In this document: piece by piece, positions 21,967-29,060 of the stretch
Numbering within the stretch: position 1 is the first letter of the stretch
Layout of the letters: each line of letters starts with the position of its first letter
IMG/VR virus record: IMGVR_UViG_3300032241_003019
Location: 1 to 44,716 of that record
From: a virus
Reading direction: 5' to 3' (one strand)
DNA length: 44,716 nt
Program-made: the position numbers and the translations under genes
Notes under the pieces: generated by a model
What the model saw: only the letters and a program-made list of their open reading frames with translations
The model's database searches: none
What the model was told of the DNA's origin: nothing

Positions 21967-22608
21967 ATGGGCGACAAGCTTGAATCACCCACCGGCGTGG
22001 AAACGCCGGTTGAACATCCGGCGTTAAAACCGGATGCGCCGCTCGTCACCGATGCGCAATTGATTGCCGCGCGGACATCGCACCTGTCCGCGCTGCCGCC
22101 GAATCCGGACACGAAGAAATTGAAGTTGGAAGATGCCGGGGCGGATGATGAACCGCTGACGCTTTCCGCCGAGGACACGAAGTTTCCGAAAACGCTCAAG
22201 GCGGCGGTGGAGTTGCGCAAGGAAATCCAATCGACCCAGGCGAAATCCCCGCGCGATCAGAAGTTGAAGAATTTGCGTTTGCGCGCGCTGAATACCCACA
22301 TTTTCACGCTGGAACAGGTGCCGCAACCGCCCCCGATCATCGGGGTCAAGCATGATGCCATCGCCAATGTCCAGACGGACCACGCCAAGGCCATCCATCT
22401 TGAAACCATCGCCCGGCAATTCCCCGTGGTGCGGGAATTGTTGAATTCCAATGCGAAATTGGCTGAAGAAAATGAGGGGCGTGATGAATTTGTCCAAAAA
22501 TTTAATGCGTTGCAGTCCGAACGCAACGCGCTCGCGGCAGAGAATGCCAAATTGACCGCGAAAGTCTCCGAACTTACGGCAGAGAATGCCAAATTGACCG
22601 CGAAATAA
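21967..22608 (+). CDS. Head-module protein with C-terminal coiled coil (213 aa)
   Basis: The first half is Pro-rich and polar; residues 70-110 are basic and helical (KAAVELRKEIQS, KNLRLRALNTHIF). The C-terminus is a heptad coiled coil that ends in two near-identical 13-residue units (LTAENAKLTAK twice), matched at DNA level by a 27-bp duplication around 22535-22605. It follows the capsid gene, where head-completion or decoration genes are usual. No family recognised. Confidence 0.55.
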   Translation: MGDKLESPTGVETPVEHPALKPDAPLVTDAQLIAARTSHLSALPPNPDTKKLKLEDAGADDEPLTLSAEDTKFPKTLKAAVELRKEIQSTQAKSPRDQKLKNLRLRALNTHIFTLEQVPQPPPIIGVKHDAIANVQTDHAKAIHLETIARQFPVVRELLNSNAKLAEENEGRDEFVQKFNALQSERNALAAENAKLTAKVSELTAENAKLTAK

Positions 22609-22612
22609 ATTT

Positions 22613-23239
22613 ATGAAAAAAACCTCACTTCTTTTGACGCTGGCCGCGCTATTGATTGGCGCGCTTGCCAGCCCCGCGCAAAACATCGGCCTGTACACGT
22701 TCCCGCCATTTACCGGTGCCGGCAGCGTGGTTCAGCAGGCGCAGACCACGAACACGTTTATTTCCTACACGTTTACCAACGGCATTTGGAACGGCGTAAC
22801 GACCACGAACAGTTACCAGACGATCACCGGCGGCCCCGGCAGTTATACGAATGCTCTGACGCAATCTGTCCTTGCATACGATAATGTTGGGCTCACTTAT
22901 TTTTATCAGGCCGGTTTTGCGGATACGAATGCGCCGATCGGCATCCAGATTTATCGCTCCTACAATTACGGCGTAACGTTTGAGCCGAATCCCTGGCAGG
23001 TATGGACCAATCCCGCCGCCACCGCTGCAGCTCAATTTACCTATGCCACCAATCTTGCGGCGCAAGGTGTCACCACGCTGGGTTTCAATTTCATTAACCT
23101 GGCCACGAATGGTTATTCCAGCAACGAACTCTTTGCCGCCAATTTGAAAGCCCCCACCGCGCAATATGTGCAGGCGGGAATCTATAACGGACCGACCACC
23201 CCCACGCCGAGTGTGATCAATACGAATTGGGTGCCTTGA
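22613..23239 (+). CDS. Exported protein in the head module (signal peptide, A|Q site)
   Basis: The N-terminus is a textbook Sec signal peptide: KK, a hydrophobic core LLLTLAALLIGALA, then SPA with predicted cleavage before Gln (mature protein starts QNIGLY). The mature 185 residues are rich in Thr, Asn, Tyr and Gly, with repeated TNxFxSYTFTNG-like beta stretches, as in secreted or fibre proteins. It is the last gene before the head-operon terminator. Candidates are a decoration protein, an adhesin or a host-surface protein. Its export signal fits poorly with cytoplasmic capsid assembly. Confidence 0.68.
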   Translation: MKKTSLLLTLAALLIGALASPAQNIGLYTFPPFTGAGSVVQQAQTTNTFISYTFTNGIWNGVTTTNSYQTITGGPGSYTNALTQSVLAYDNVGLTYFYQAGFADTNAPIGIQIYRSYNYGVTFEPNPWQVWTNPAATAAAQFTYATNLAAQGVTTLGFNFINLATNGYSSNELFAANLKAPTAQYVQAGIYNGPTTPTPSVINTNWVP

Positions 23240-23286
23240 TTTCTGCCGGCCCGTTGCCGGCCGATGCCCGAGGTTGACGCATGGTT

Positions 23287-23321
23287 CCCGCCGCATTGGC
23301 AATCCAATGCGGCGGGTTTTG
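23287..23321 (+). terminator. Strong Rho-independent terminator after the exported head-module gene
   Basis: A perfect 13-bp stem (23287-23299 with 23304-23316), rich in G and C, with a 4-nt loop CAAT, is followed by TTTTG. It lies 48 bp after the stop of the exported-protein gene. A second, smaller hairpin with GCCGGC arms (23245-23250 with 23256-23261) precedes it. It should end most transcripts of the packaging/head operon. On the other strand no T-run follows, so it acts mainly rightward. Confidence 0.88.
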
Positions 23322-23353
23322 TCCTTACGGATGGTTAATTTTTTAAAATCCCC

Positions 23354-23725
23354 ATGAATGCCATTCAGAGATTGCAGATGACGGCCGGGCAGCGAAAGCA
23401 TGAAGCGTTTTTCGGTGCCAAGATGGGAATTTTTCAGGCAGACACAGACATAAATCCGTTGACGGATCCAATTCCGTGTTGTCACACGAATATCCGGGAA
23501 GATATGTTCCAGACGGGCGCTGGCATCCAAATGGCGACCATGGTTGATGCCATCACGTTTCGCGCGGATCAGTGTGGCGGCAATATCCCCACCAAGACGA
23601 CGCCGTTTACGCTATATCCGGCCAATGGTGCGTTGCCGGTCGATCTGCAGCTATGGGATGGCGGTTTGCTTCCGGACGGCTTAACGTACCAATTCAAGGC
23701 CGTGGACGCGAATTTCAAGGCGTGA
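23354..23725 (+). CDS. Phage structural-type protein (123 aa)
   Basis: The protein begins 33 bp after the terminator. It has an N-terminal helix (AIQRLQMTAGQRKHEAFFGAKMG), then a region with PCCHTN and a beta-rich second half (IPTKTTPFTLYPANG, PVDLQLWDGGLLPDGLTYQFKAV). This may be a small head-tail connector or tail-completion protein separated from the tail operon by the leftward island. The gene ends in a palindromic GGCGAGCTGCC element. No family recognised. Confidence 0.52.
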   Translation: MNAIQRLQMTAGQRKHEAFFGAKMGIFQADTDINPLTDPIPCCHTNIREDMFQTGAGIQMATMVDAITFRADQCGGNIPTKTTPFTLYPANGALPVDLQLWDGGLLPDGLTYQFKAVDANFKA

Positions 23726-23844
23726 ACGGCGAGCTGCCGGCGGCTACCAAGATAGCGATGACCAATTGCAATTCAGGCAGCCCCAAATGATCCAACCAGC
23801 GCACCAGGCCACAAACAGCCATTCCTGCCAGGTCAGTTGAGATT

Positions 23845-24108
23845 TCATTTGAAGCGCGGATCCTCTAGGAAAGCTTTGGCCCCGGCAACAGTATCCGATA
23901 ACAGATGCGCAATATCCGGCGGAATGGATTTGCCCCGCGCGATTTCAGCGCGAACCACGGCCCGCACGCGCTCGCGCAATGTTTCGCGCAGAAATTCATC
24001 CAAGGGCATGGCTTTATGCCCCGCGCCGGCGCGCTTGGCGGCCCATTGGATCGCGCCGAATTCATCCGCCGGCATGGTGGCTTTCAAATCGCGGAATTTG
24101 TCGCTCAT
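23845..24108 (-). CDS. Hypothetical helical protein (87 aa), end of leftward operon
   Basis: A mainly helical, charged protein (FGAIQWAAKRAG, LDEFLRETLRERVRAVVRAEIARG, PPDIAHLLSDTVAGAKAFL). It is the last gene of the leftward block and starts 9 bp after the preceding gene ends. Between its stop and the convergent gene at 23354-23725 lie 119 bp (23726-23844), in which I see only one palindromic element (23725-23750) and no clear terminator. No family recognised. Confidence 0.55.
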   Translation of the reverse strand: MSDKFRDLKATMPADEFGAIQWAAKRAGAGHKAMPLDEFLRETLRERVRAVVRAEIARGKSIPPDIAHLLSDTVAGAKAFLEDPRFK

Positions 24109-24117
24109 GATTCGATT

Positions 24118-24444
24118 TTAGGGTTTGGAATTGATGGTGTCCACTGGTGGATTTGGCTGCCATTGCCGCTTATTTTCATCACCATTTACCGGCAGCCATT
24201 TACCGTTTTGCTGGAGGATATTCCAATAATGATGTTTGCCTTGATGATTCCAAAGTGCTGGCGGGATATTTTTGAGCCAGCGGCTAATGATTTCGCGCCC
24301 GATATATTCGACAATTTGGCCCGCTTTTTCATCTTCCAAAGGCGCGGGATTGTGCTGGGCAAGATGCCACAGAAACGCCAGATATTCATCGTTGTAAGTG
24401 GTCAGTTGTTCGGGTTTTTCGGGCAATTCAATTTGGATGTTCAT
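24118..24444 (-). CDS. Hypothetical protein (108 aa)
   Basis: The protein starts with a short strand (NIQIELPEKPEQ) and has helices with aromatic residues (YNDEYLAFLWHLAQHNP, KAGQIVEYIGREIISRWLKNIP). A Trp-rich loop follows (HHYWNILQQNGKWLPV), and then a Pro/Asn-rich end. It resembles small phage accessory proteins, without a family match that I can name. It lies in the leftward block between the ligase and the last gene. Confidence 0.55.
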   Translation of the reverse strand: MNIQIELPEKPEQLTTYNDEYLAFLWHLAQHNPAPLEDEKAGQIVEYIGREIISRWLKNIPPALWNHQGKHHYWNILQQNGKWLPVNGDENKRQWQPNPPVDTINSKP

Positions 24445-24469
24445 ATTTGTGTTTATTTTGGGTTAAATT

Positions 24470-25126
24470 TTAAAACCGGACCAGCCAGCTTGTTTCAGTG
24501 TCTTTGCAGGGGCGCGGATCGCGGATTTTACCCCCCGCGTGCAGTCCCAAGCCTTCCACCTTGACGATGGACCCCACGCGAAATTGCCCCACGCGGTTGC
24601 GCAGCGGACAGGTGCCACGATTTTCGCCCGTTATGGCGTCCACGATGGCCGCGCCGCCCGTGGCGTAATTGATGGCGGTCACAGCGCATTGCCAGGTCTG
24701 GAGCCGTTTGCAGGCGGTCATGGCGTCATAATAGGTGGCATGGGGCAGCTTGCGCACAATGCCCTCGCCGCCGCGCGCCAGCACGCGCTGGAGGAGCGCG
24801 CCGCCGTCCTGAACCGTTTCCACCATCGGCAGCTTGAACCGCTCACAAAGCCCCACCATGGCCATAAAGCGGTCCATGGTGCCGGCCCCGCGCAAGTCCT
24901 GGCCATCGGATGCCAAACAATCCCAAACGATAATCCGGCCATCGGCCATTTTTTCCACTGTCAGGATGTTATTTCCGCCTTTCGCGCTTTCGGTCCACAG
25001 GGAAAATTCCCCGTCCAATTTTTCTTGATAGATCGCGCCGTCATTTCCCCAAGCCAAGCCAACGGCGAGCGGAACGATTTCCTTGCGCGGATGGGCAATG
25101 GCTGGGCTCGTCAGATGTATATTCAT
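24470..25126 (-). CDS. Small ATP-dependent DNA ligase-like nucleotidyltransferase
   Basis: The protein has the ligase motifs in order: motif I EKLDGE with the AMP-accepting Lys36, motif III-like IIVWDCLASDG (65-75), motif IV EGIVRK (121-126) and motif V VGSIVKVEG with Lys189. At 218 residues it holds little more than the adenylation domain, smaller than T7 ligase (359 aa), and the OB domain is reduced or missing. In motif I the usual Arg after KxDG is Glu-Phe. It should seal nicks in DNA or act in repair. Its start overlaps the stop of the upstream gene (ATGA). Confidence 0.72.
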   Translation of the reverse strand: MNIHLTSPAIAHPRKEIVPLAVGLAWGNDGAIYQEKLDGEFSLWTESAKGGNNILTVEKMADGRIIVWDCLASDGQDLRGAGTMDRFMAMVGLCERFKLPMVETVQDGGALLQRVLARGGEGIVRKLPHATYYDAMTACKRLQTWQCAVTAINYATGGAAIVDAITGENRGTCPLRNRVGQFRVGSIVKVEGLGLHAGGKIRDPRPCKDTETSWLVRF

Positions 25127-26013
25127 ACGGTTACGGTGTTTTCTTCACGGTGCATGAGGGTGGAAAGGTATTCGCCCGCGCCGCAACTCCATTCCACGCG
25201 GCAACCATTTACCCAACTCCAAAGCGCGTTTTCATTCGCAAATGATTCCGGCATGGCCACGCCATATTTGCCCGCAATGGCGCGCGCGAGGCGTTCAGCA
25301 TAGGCAAAACTCATGTGGCGGCTGGTGGTGACGTATTTTGCCCCGCCGCGCACCAGGACACAATCCGGCGAATGTGGATCGCCGATGGATTCCGGGCAAC
25401 TCCCCGCGCTGCCGCCGGTGCTTTCCGAATGTGCCAGGGACATTTCCCCATCGCGCGAAAGCCAGCGGTCTTTGCTGTATTCCATATCAATCATGCCATC
25501 AAACCCGGCAAAGCTGTAACGGCTGGTGATTTTATTCACATCGGCCCCCAGCGGTCCATCGGTCCAGCTAACGCGCACCGCGCACCCCATGGAATAGTTT
25601 TCCGAGGTTACGGAAAATTTGATTTCCGGAAAATGGCGCTTGAGCGCGGCCCGGACGCAAATAGCCGTGTCCGCCGCTGAAATATAATCGCGGCCGGTGC
25701 GCACCAGATTCCAGACATCCAACGGGGTGCGGCATTTTTCGGCGGTGATTTTGACGCGGCGGGCGAGTTTTTCCGCCGCTGATTTTTCTTTGCCCGCGAT
25801 AAACTCCGCGCAGTAATTGCGCGCGCGGGTTTCATCGGAAAAGGAGTAATAAAAATCAGGACGGGCGCGTTTGCCTGAAAATCCCTTGCACATCCATTTT
25901 CCCCCCGGCCCCGGCGGTAGCAAATAGCAGATGGCCGCGCATTTTTCGGATTGCATCACGATAGCGTCTTTGTCTTTTGGAATGTAAAATTCCCGGTCTA
26001 ATGTCAGTCTCAT
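25123..26013 (-). CDS. LPD29-domain protein (large polyvalent-protein-associated domain)
   Basis: The middle region matches the LPD29 pattern as I know it: ADTAICVRAALKRHFPEIKFSV, then RVSWTDGP, then SFAGFDGMIDMEYSK. LPD domains were defined in polyvalent proteins that plasmids and phages inject or use early in infection. Before it lies a part with IVMQSEKCAAICYLLPPG. After it come a Ser/Cys-rich segment and a C-terminal region with ERLARAIAGKYGV. I choose the ATG at 26013; the frame extends to 26046. The molecular role is unknown, with an early anti-host or DNA-protection role plausible. Confidence 0.65.
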   Translation of the reverse strand: MRLTLDREFYIPKDKDAIVMQSEKCAAICYLLPPGPGGKWMCKGFSGKRARPDFYYSFSDETRARNYCAEFIAGKEKSAAEKLARRVKITAEKCRTPLDVWNLVRTGRDYISAADTAICVRAALKRHFPEIKFSVTSENYSMGCAVRVSWTDGPLGADVNKITSRYSFAGFDGMIDMEYSKDRWLSRDGEMSLAHSESTGGSAGSCPESIGDPHSPDCVLVRGGAKYVTTSRHMSFAYAERLARAIAGKYGVAMPESFANENALWSWVNGCRVEWSCGAGEYLSTLMHREENTVTV

Positions 26014-26102
26014 ATTTTTTTTAGTTCGCCGGATCACGTCCGGCACGTTTGCGGATTATTCCCCGCGCTAGGCCGTTGGCTCTGGCCAGCGGCCCCGCGC
26101 GA

Positions 26103-26300
26103 TTAACATTCCAGTTTCATTTCTCCAGCCAGCACGGCGCGGCCCAATTCAATGGCGGCATGGTCCAGAAACATTTCGCGCGTCAAATCCACGCGCGGTT
26201 GCGGCTTGGTTTCTGGCTGGCGCAAGGTTTCCCCCGCCAGATTGAACGTATCACCGGCAAAGCCAAATTCGCGCGGCGGTTGAATAAATTTCGTTTTCAT
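26103..26300 (-). CDS. Small hypothetical protein (65 aa)
   Basis: I take the ATG at 26300, which follows the clamp-loader stop (26305) by 4 bp; an upstream in-frame start would overlap that gene. The protein is polar with a Pro-rich middle (LRQPETKPQPRVDL) and a C-terminal helix (REMFLDHAAIELGRAVLAGE). It probably depends on translation of the upstream gene. No family recognised. The following 100 bp to the next gene hold nothing I can identify. Confidence 0.45.
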   Translation of the reverse strand: MKTKFIQPPREFGFAGDTFNLAGETLRQPETKPQPRVDLTREMFLDHAAIELGRAVLAGEMKLEC

Positions 26301-26304
26301 AGGT

Positions 26305-27138
26305 TCAACGGTTTGCGGCAAAGAATTTCGCGGCCAGTTCTATTTCAGCGAGCGCGCTTTTGCGTCCGCCATCCGGCAACGCGGGAATAATTTCCGCTGG
26401 CTGGCTTTCCAGCGAGCGCGCGGCCAGTTGCGCGGCTTGCGCTTCGTCGTCCTCACGCTGGAGCCTGATTAGGGGTTCAAGCGCGGATAAAACCGAGCGG
26501 AAAGAAACATATCCGGCATCTTTCCAGCCGTCCAAATCCGCCAAACGCGGTGAATGATTGTGGCCAAGTTCCGCCTGCCAAACGTCGTCAATCAGACTTT
26601 GCGCGGCAGTTTCGGCAAGGCTTTCCGGCTGATCGAATCCGCGCGCCGGCGTCTTGAAAGCATGGACTTCGCACCGCTGTTTTAACCGGCTTTCAAATCC
26701 GGCAATGTCATTGGTGGTGAAAATCACCACAGTTTTTTCCGGCAAATGTTCCAGCACATCCAAAAATATCACGCTGGCTTGTTTGCTCATGGCGTCCGCT
26801 TCATTGCATAACAGGACTTTCCAGCCGGAACCGAAAAACGGACGATAACAAAGCGTGGTTTTGAACATCTCGCGGACGGTATCCGCATTCAGTTCGCCGC
26901 TGGCGACTTCAAATAATCCGCCGGTTGCCAGCGGTTTCACTGAAAAATCGCAACCGAGTTCTCGCGCCAGCGCATAGGCCGCGCTCGTCTTGCCACTTCC
27001 CGGCGGCCCGTGAAAGATAAAGGCTTTGCTGGTGGCTTTGCGGCAAAAGGATTGCAGCATTTTGACAATCATCGGATGGCCGCGCAAATCGGCCAAAGTT
27101 TGCGGGCGATATTTTTCAGTGAGGGATAAATTTTGCAT
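26305..27138 (-). CDS. AAA+ clamp-loader-like ATPase (RFC small subunit / DnaX type)
   Basis: The protein starts with LTEKYRPQTLADLRGH, the typical RFC/DnaX opening, followed by Walker A GPPGSGKT (44-51), a Walker B region LLCNEADAM (109-117), a sensor-1 TTNDI (141-145) and RLKQRC (151-156), which holds the arginine of the SRC motif. The C-terminal third is the helical collar. In Walker B the Mg-binding Asp is Asn112 while the catalytic Glu113 is kept. The protein would load a sliding clamp, either the host's or one not recognised here. It has no phage polymerase neighbour. Confidence 0.8.
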   Translation of the reverse strand: MQNLSLTEKYRPQTLADLRGHPMIVKMLQSFCRKATSKAFIFHGPPGSGKTSAAYALARELGCDFSVKPLATGGLFEVASGELNADTVREMFKTTLCYRPFFGSGWKVLLCNEADAMSKQASVIFLDVLEHLPEKTVVIFTTNDIAGFESRLKQRCEVHAFKTPARGFDQPESLAETAAQSLIDDVWQAELGHNHSPRLADLDGWKDAGYVSFRSVLSALEPLIRLQREDDEAQAAQLAARSLESQPAEIIPALPDGGRKSALAEIELAAKFFAANR

Positions 27139-27156
27139 GGTAAAAATGGTTTGAAA

Positions 27157-27333
27157 TTACGCGGTGATGGCTTTCAACTGAATTAGGCCGCTGGCCAAAA
27201 TGACAAGCTGGACACGATTTCCGGCGGCAAAACCAGTCTTTGCTGGCCAATTGCCTTTGATGCGGATTGCAGGGTGGATTTTATTGGCGGCAAAATCGCC
27301 GCGCGATTCAATCTTCAGGGTGCGTGAACTCAT
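27157..27333 (-). CDS. SymE-like small protein (58 aa)
   Basis: The frame runs from the ATG at 27333 to TAA at 27157. The core PAIRIKGNWPAKTGFAAGNR (residues 21-40) followed by VQLVILASGLIQLK matches the SymE family, whose signature is P-x-I-x-L-x-G-x-W-L-x-x-A-G-F-x-x-G. SymE has an AbrB-like swapped-hairpin fold; in E. coli it is an SOS-induced protein linked to nucleoid condensation and RNA cleavage. Here the first gene of the leftward operon is SymE-like, placed behind a strong promoter and about 80 nt of leader. It may be a host-takeover or addiction factor, or just a DNA-binding protein of this fold. Confidence 0.68.
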   Translation of the reverse strand: MSSRTLKIESRGDFAANKIHPAIRIKGNWPAKTGFAAGNRVQLVILASGLIQLKAITA

Positions 27334-27419
27334 AATCAGTCTTTCGTTTGCCGTGCGGCCCGGCTGGCCTTGTGGTTTGTCCTGTCCACAACCAAGGATT
27401 CATAACTGAATCTGAAATG

Positions 27420-27447
27420 AATCTAGCAGAACCCGCGCGCTTGTCAA
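27420..27447 (-). promoter_or_regulatory. Leftward early promoter with repeated GATTCA sites
   Basis: On the minus strand a perfect TTGACA (27447-27442) and TAGATT (27425-27420) are 16 bp apart. Transcription would start at about 27413, some 80 nt before the SymE-like gene. Two AGATTCA copies 11 bp apart and an inverted TGAATC cover the -10 and start region (about 27399-27424), which fits repressor sites. This is the only near-consensus -35 I noticed in the leftward block. Confidence 0.62.
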
Positions 27448-27454
27448 TCCCTAA

Positions 27455-27486
27455 CGCGCGATTTATTCAAAATAAATTCACGCGCG
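27455..27486. promoter_or_regulatory. Palindrome upstream of the leftward promoter
   Basis: ATTTATT-CAA-AATAAAT (27461-27477) is a perfect AT-rich inverted repeat, framed by CGCGCG on both sides (27455-27460 and 27481-27486, offset by three bases). It lies 8 bp upstream of the leftward -35. It may be an activator or repressor site or an AT-rich UP-like element. The sequence from 27487 to 27555 shows no further structure I can name. Confidence 0.42.
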
Positions 27487-27555
27487 AAAACGCCTTGCAA
27501 AATCAGCACAAAAACCGCTTTTGAGAATTTGAAACCGAAAATTTTGAAAAATAAT

Positions 27556-27834
27556 TTATGCCAGACCTTTGGCACGCCTGGCACGCATTAGAGCTGCCGC
27601 CGCTTCGCGCCTATCCTTGTTACACCGCGCGCATCTATATGCACCAGCACCGCGCGGATCACCACAATCCACACACAAGCCTTGCGCTTGGCGGATTGCC
27701 TTAGTCTTTCGCTCATGGATGCCTTGCCGGGTGGCCATATCGTTTAACGTATCGCAGAATAAATGCCAGTCAATCCCTAACGCCGGATGGAATACAATCA
27801 ACATCAGCCGCGCCGCGCTGCCATCTGCAATCAT
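27556..27834 (-). CDS. Zinc-ribbon protein with basic C-terminal helix (92 aa)
   Basis: The C-terminal 60 residues contain CVDCGDPRGAGAYRCARC, a CxxC-x11-CxxC zinc ribbon, followed by a basic Ala/Arg helix (REAAAALMRARRAKG). The first 32 residues are hydrophobic and aromatic. An internal ATG at 27738 would give a 60-residue protein made of the ribbon only. A promoter (TTGAGA-N18-TATAAG) ends about 20 bp upstream of the ATG at 27834 and favours the longer form. It may bind DNA or RNA and regulate the leftward operon. Confidence 0.55.
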   Translation of the reverse strand: MIADGSAARLMLIVFHPALGIDWHLFCDTLNDMATRQGIHERKTKAIRQAQGLCVDCGDPRGAGAYRCARCNKDRREAAAALMRARRAKGLA

Positions 27835-27855
27835 GCCACAAACCGCGCTAAATTA

Positions 27856-27929
27856 CTTATATCGGTAAACATTGGCGAATCTCAAAAAACAAATTCAAAA
27901 CAAGCGAAATTGCCAATGTTTTACCGATA
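27856..27929 (-). promoter_or_regulatory. Long inverted repeat covering a leftward promoter
   Basis: TATCGGTAAACATTGGC (27860-27876) recurs inverted as GCCAATGTTTTACCGATA (27912-27929), 17 of 18 positions with one extra T, around 35 bp. The left arm covers the spacer and -10 of a leftward promoter (TTGAGA at 27885-27880, TATAAG at 27861-27856). Two inverted 17-bp sites suggest DNA looping or cooperative repressor binding. The rest of 27835-28154 contains no gene I can support and no convincing rightward promoter. Confidence 0.5.
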
Positions 27930-28154
27930 AACCCACCCCCCATAAGAAATCTATTGCCCACGCAACCGTTATCGTCAGTGACGGAACGACGAAAGTCTGC
28001 CGTGAGAGATGTTTTCCGAAGCGTTTACACAAAATTAGTTTGCGTAAGTTGCATGTTTTCAACGGTTTGAAATAACAAAAATGCAATGTTTATGCGGATT
28101 TGATTGGGATTCTGTTGATTTCCAATTCCATGAAGAATTTTCAGTTTGTTCCAG

Positions 28155-28197
28155 CTCGGACAAATTTGTTTACAGATTTGTCCGAGGATGTTTTTCG
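28155..28197 (+). terminator. Terminator-like hairpin ahead of the tail operon
   Basis: Perfect 11-bp arms CTCGGACAAAT (28155-28165) and ATTTGTCCGAG (28176-28186), continued inward by a T-G wobble and TGT/ACA, are followed by GATGTTTTTCG. In RNA this gives a stable stem with a short U-tract. It stands 22-60 bp before the first tail gene start at 28219. It may stop leftover rightward transcription, or act as an attenuator that a phage antiterminator must overcome. Confidence 0.55.
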
Positions 28198-28218
28198 ATT
28201 CGACTGGCGCGGGTTTGT

Positions 28219-29043
28219 ATGGCGAGTGTGGACCTTTATTCGACGGTGGATGTTTCGGCGCTGCAGTTGGCGATTCCGAAGGTTGTGGCGTTCGGACGCC
28301 GTTCATTGCGCGAGCAATGTGTGACGTCCGCAGCGTTCATTTGTCTGGATGCACAGGCAAATACCGCAGCGGTATCGGTCGGACAGATTGATGCGGAATT
28401 GCAAGTTGAAGTCCGAAGCTTTACGGCGACGGGCCGGCCATCGAGGGCGAAACGGCCGGATCATAGGATTGCATTTTCAGCGGTTGGCGCGCGAGTACCG
28501 ATGGCGGTTTTGATTGTGATGGAGCGGATGAATCCGGATTCAGACTATAACCGGTTGACGGGCCGGCGGTGGGAATTGCCTGGCGATTTATTGCCGACCG
28601 GGCCGGGCTCGGCGTTGGCGCGGCAGGCGATGATTCAGGCACTGATCACGCAGATGGCCTCGAGTCGTCATTCTTCGACGCATTTTATTCAGCACGGTTG
28701 GGGGGCACCTATCCGGACGTTGCTGGCAGATCCGGCATACTATGCGGGGCGAAGCCGGATGAAATCGGCGGCGCAATGGAAAATCAACCCGTTGAACTCA
28801 ATGGACAATTCCGACCTGGGAAAGGCGGTGATTGATTTGAGCGGGGATCAATGTGTGGTGATGGCGGAAAATGCGATCGGTGGCGAAGGTAATGCGATTT
28901 TGGCGGAAAAACATCGGCGTGCTTTGGTGCGAGTGGGTACGCCACCACTAGAGGCGGCAGTGCGAAAGGAAGCGGTGGCGATCTATACGAAGGTTCAGGA
29001 TTATCTGGACCGTGGCATGAAACAGGATTTCTCCAATTTTTGA
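28219..29043 (+). CDS. Neck / tail-completion protein candidate (274 aa)
   Basis: I choose the ATG at 28219. The frame is open from 28081, but the upstream part has odd composition and contains the terminator-like hairpin. The protein begins MASVDLYSTVDVSALQLA and contains VVAFGRRSLREQCVTSAAFICLDAQ, IVMERMNPDSDYNRLTG, SSTHFIQHGWGAPIRTLL and a C-terminal AVRKEAVAIYTKVQDYL. Position at the head of the tail module is that of lambda FII/Z-type proteins, which complete the connector or tail. No direct family match is claimed. Confidence 0.55.
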   Translation: MASVDLYSTVDVSALQLAIPKVVAFGRRSLREQCVTSAAFICLDAQANTAAVSVGQIDAELQVEVRSFTATGRPSRAKRPDHRIAFSAVGARVPMAVLIVMERMNPDSDYNRLTGRRWELPGDLLPTGPGSALARQAMIQALITQMASSRHSSTHFIQHGWGAPIRTLLADPAYYAGRSRMKSAAQWKINPLNSMDNSDLGKAVIDLSGDQCVVMAENAIGGEGNAILAEKHRRALVRVGTPPLEAAVRKEAVAIYTKVQDYLDRGMKQDFSNF

Positions 29044-29060
29044 CTCCGCACCCTTGGCGC

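Noticed and set aside
27872-28075. Rightward 67-codon frame with TTG start in the regulatory gap
   Set aside because: It begins inside the long inverted repeat and promoter, has no ribosome-binding site and unremarkable sequence.
28081-28218. N-terminal extension of the first tail gene from an ATG at 28081
   Set aside because: The extra 46 residues are Cys/Phe/Ser-rich without protein-like pattern, and the stretch contains a terminator-like hairpin.
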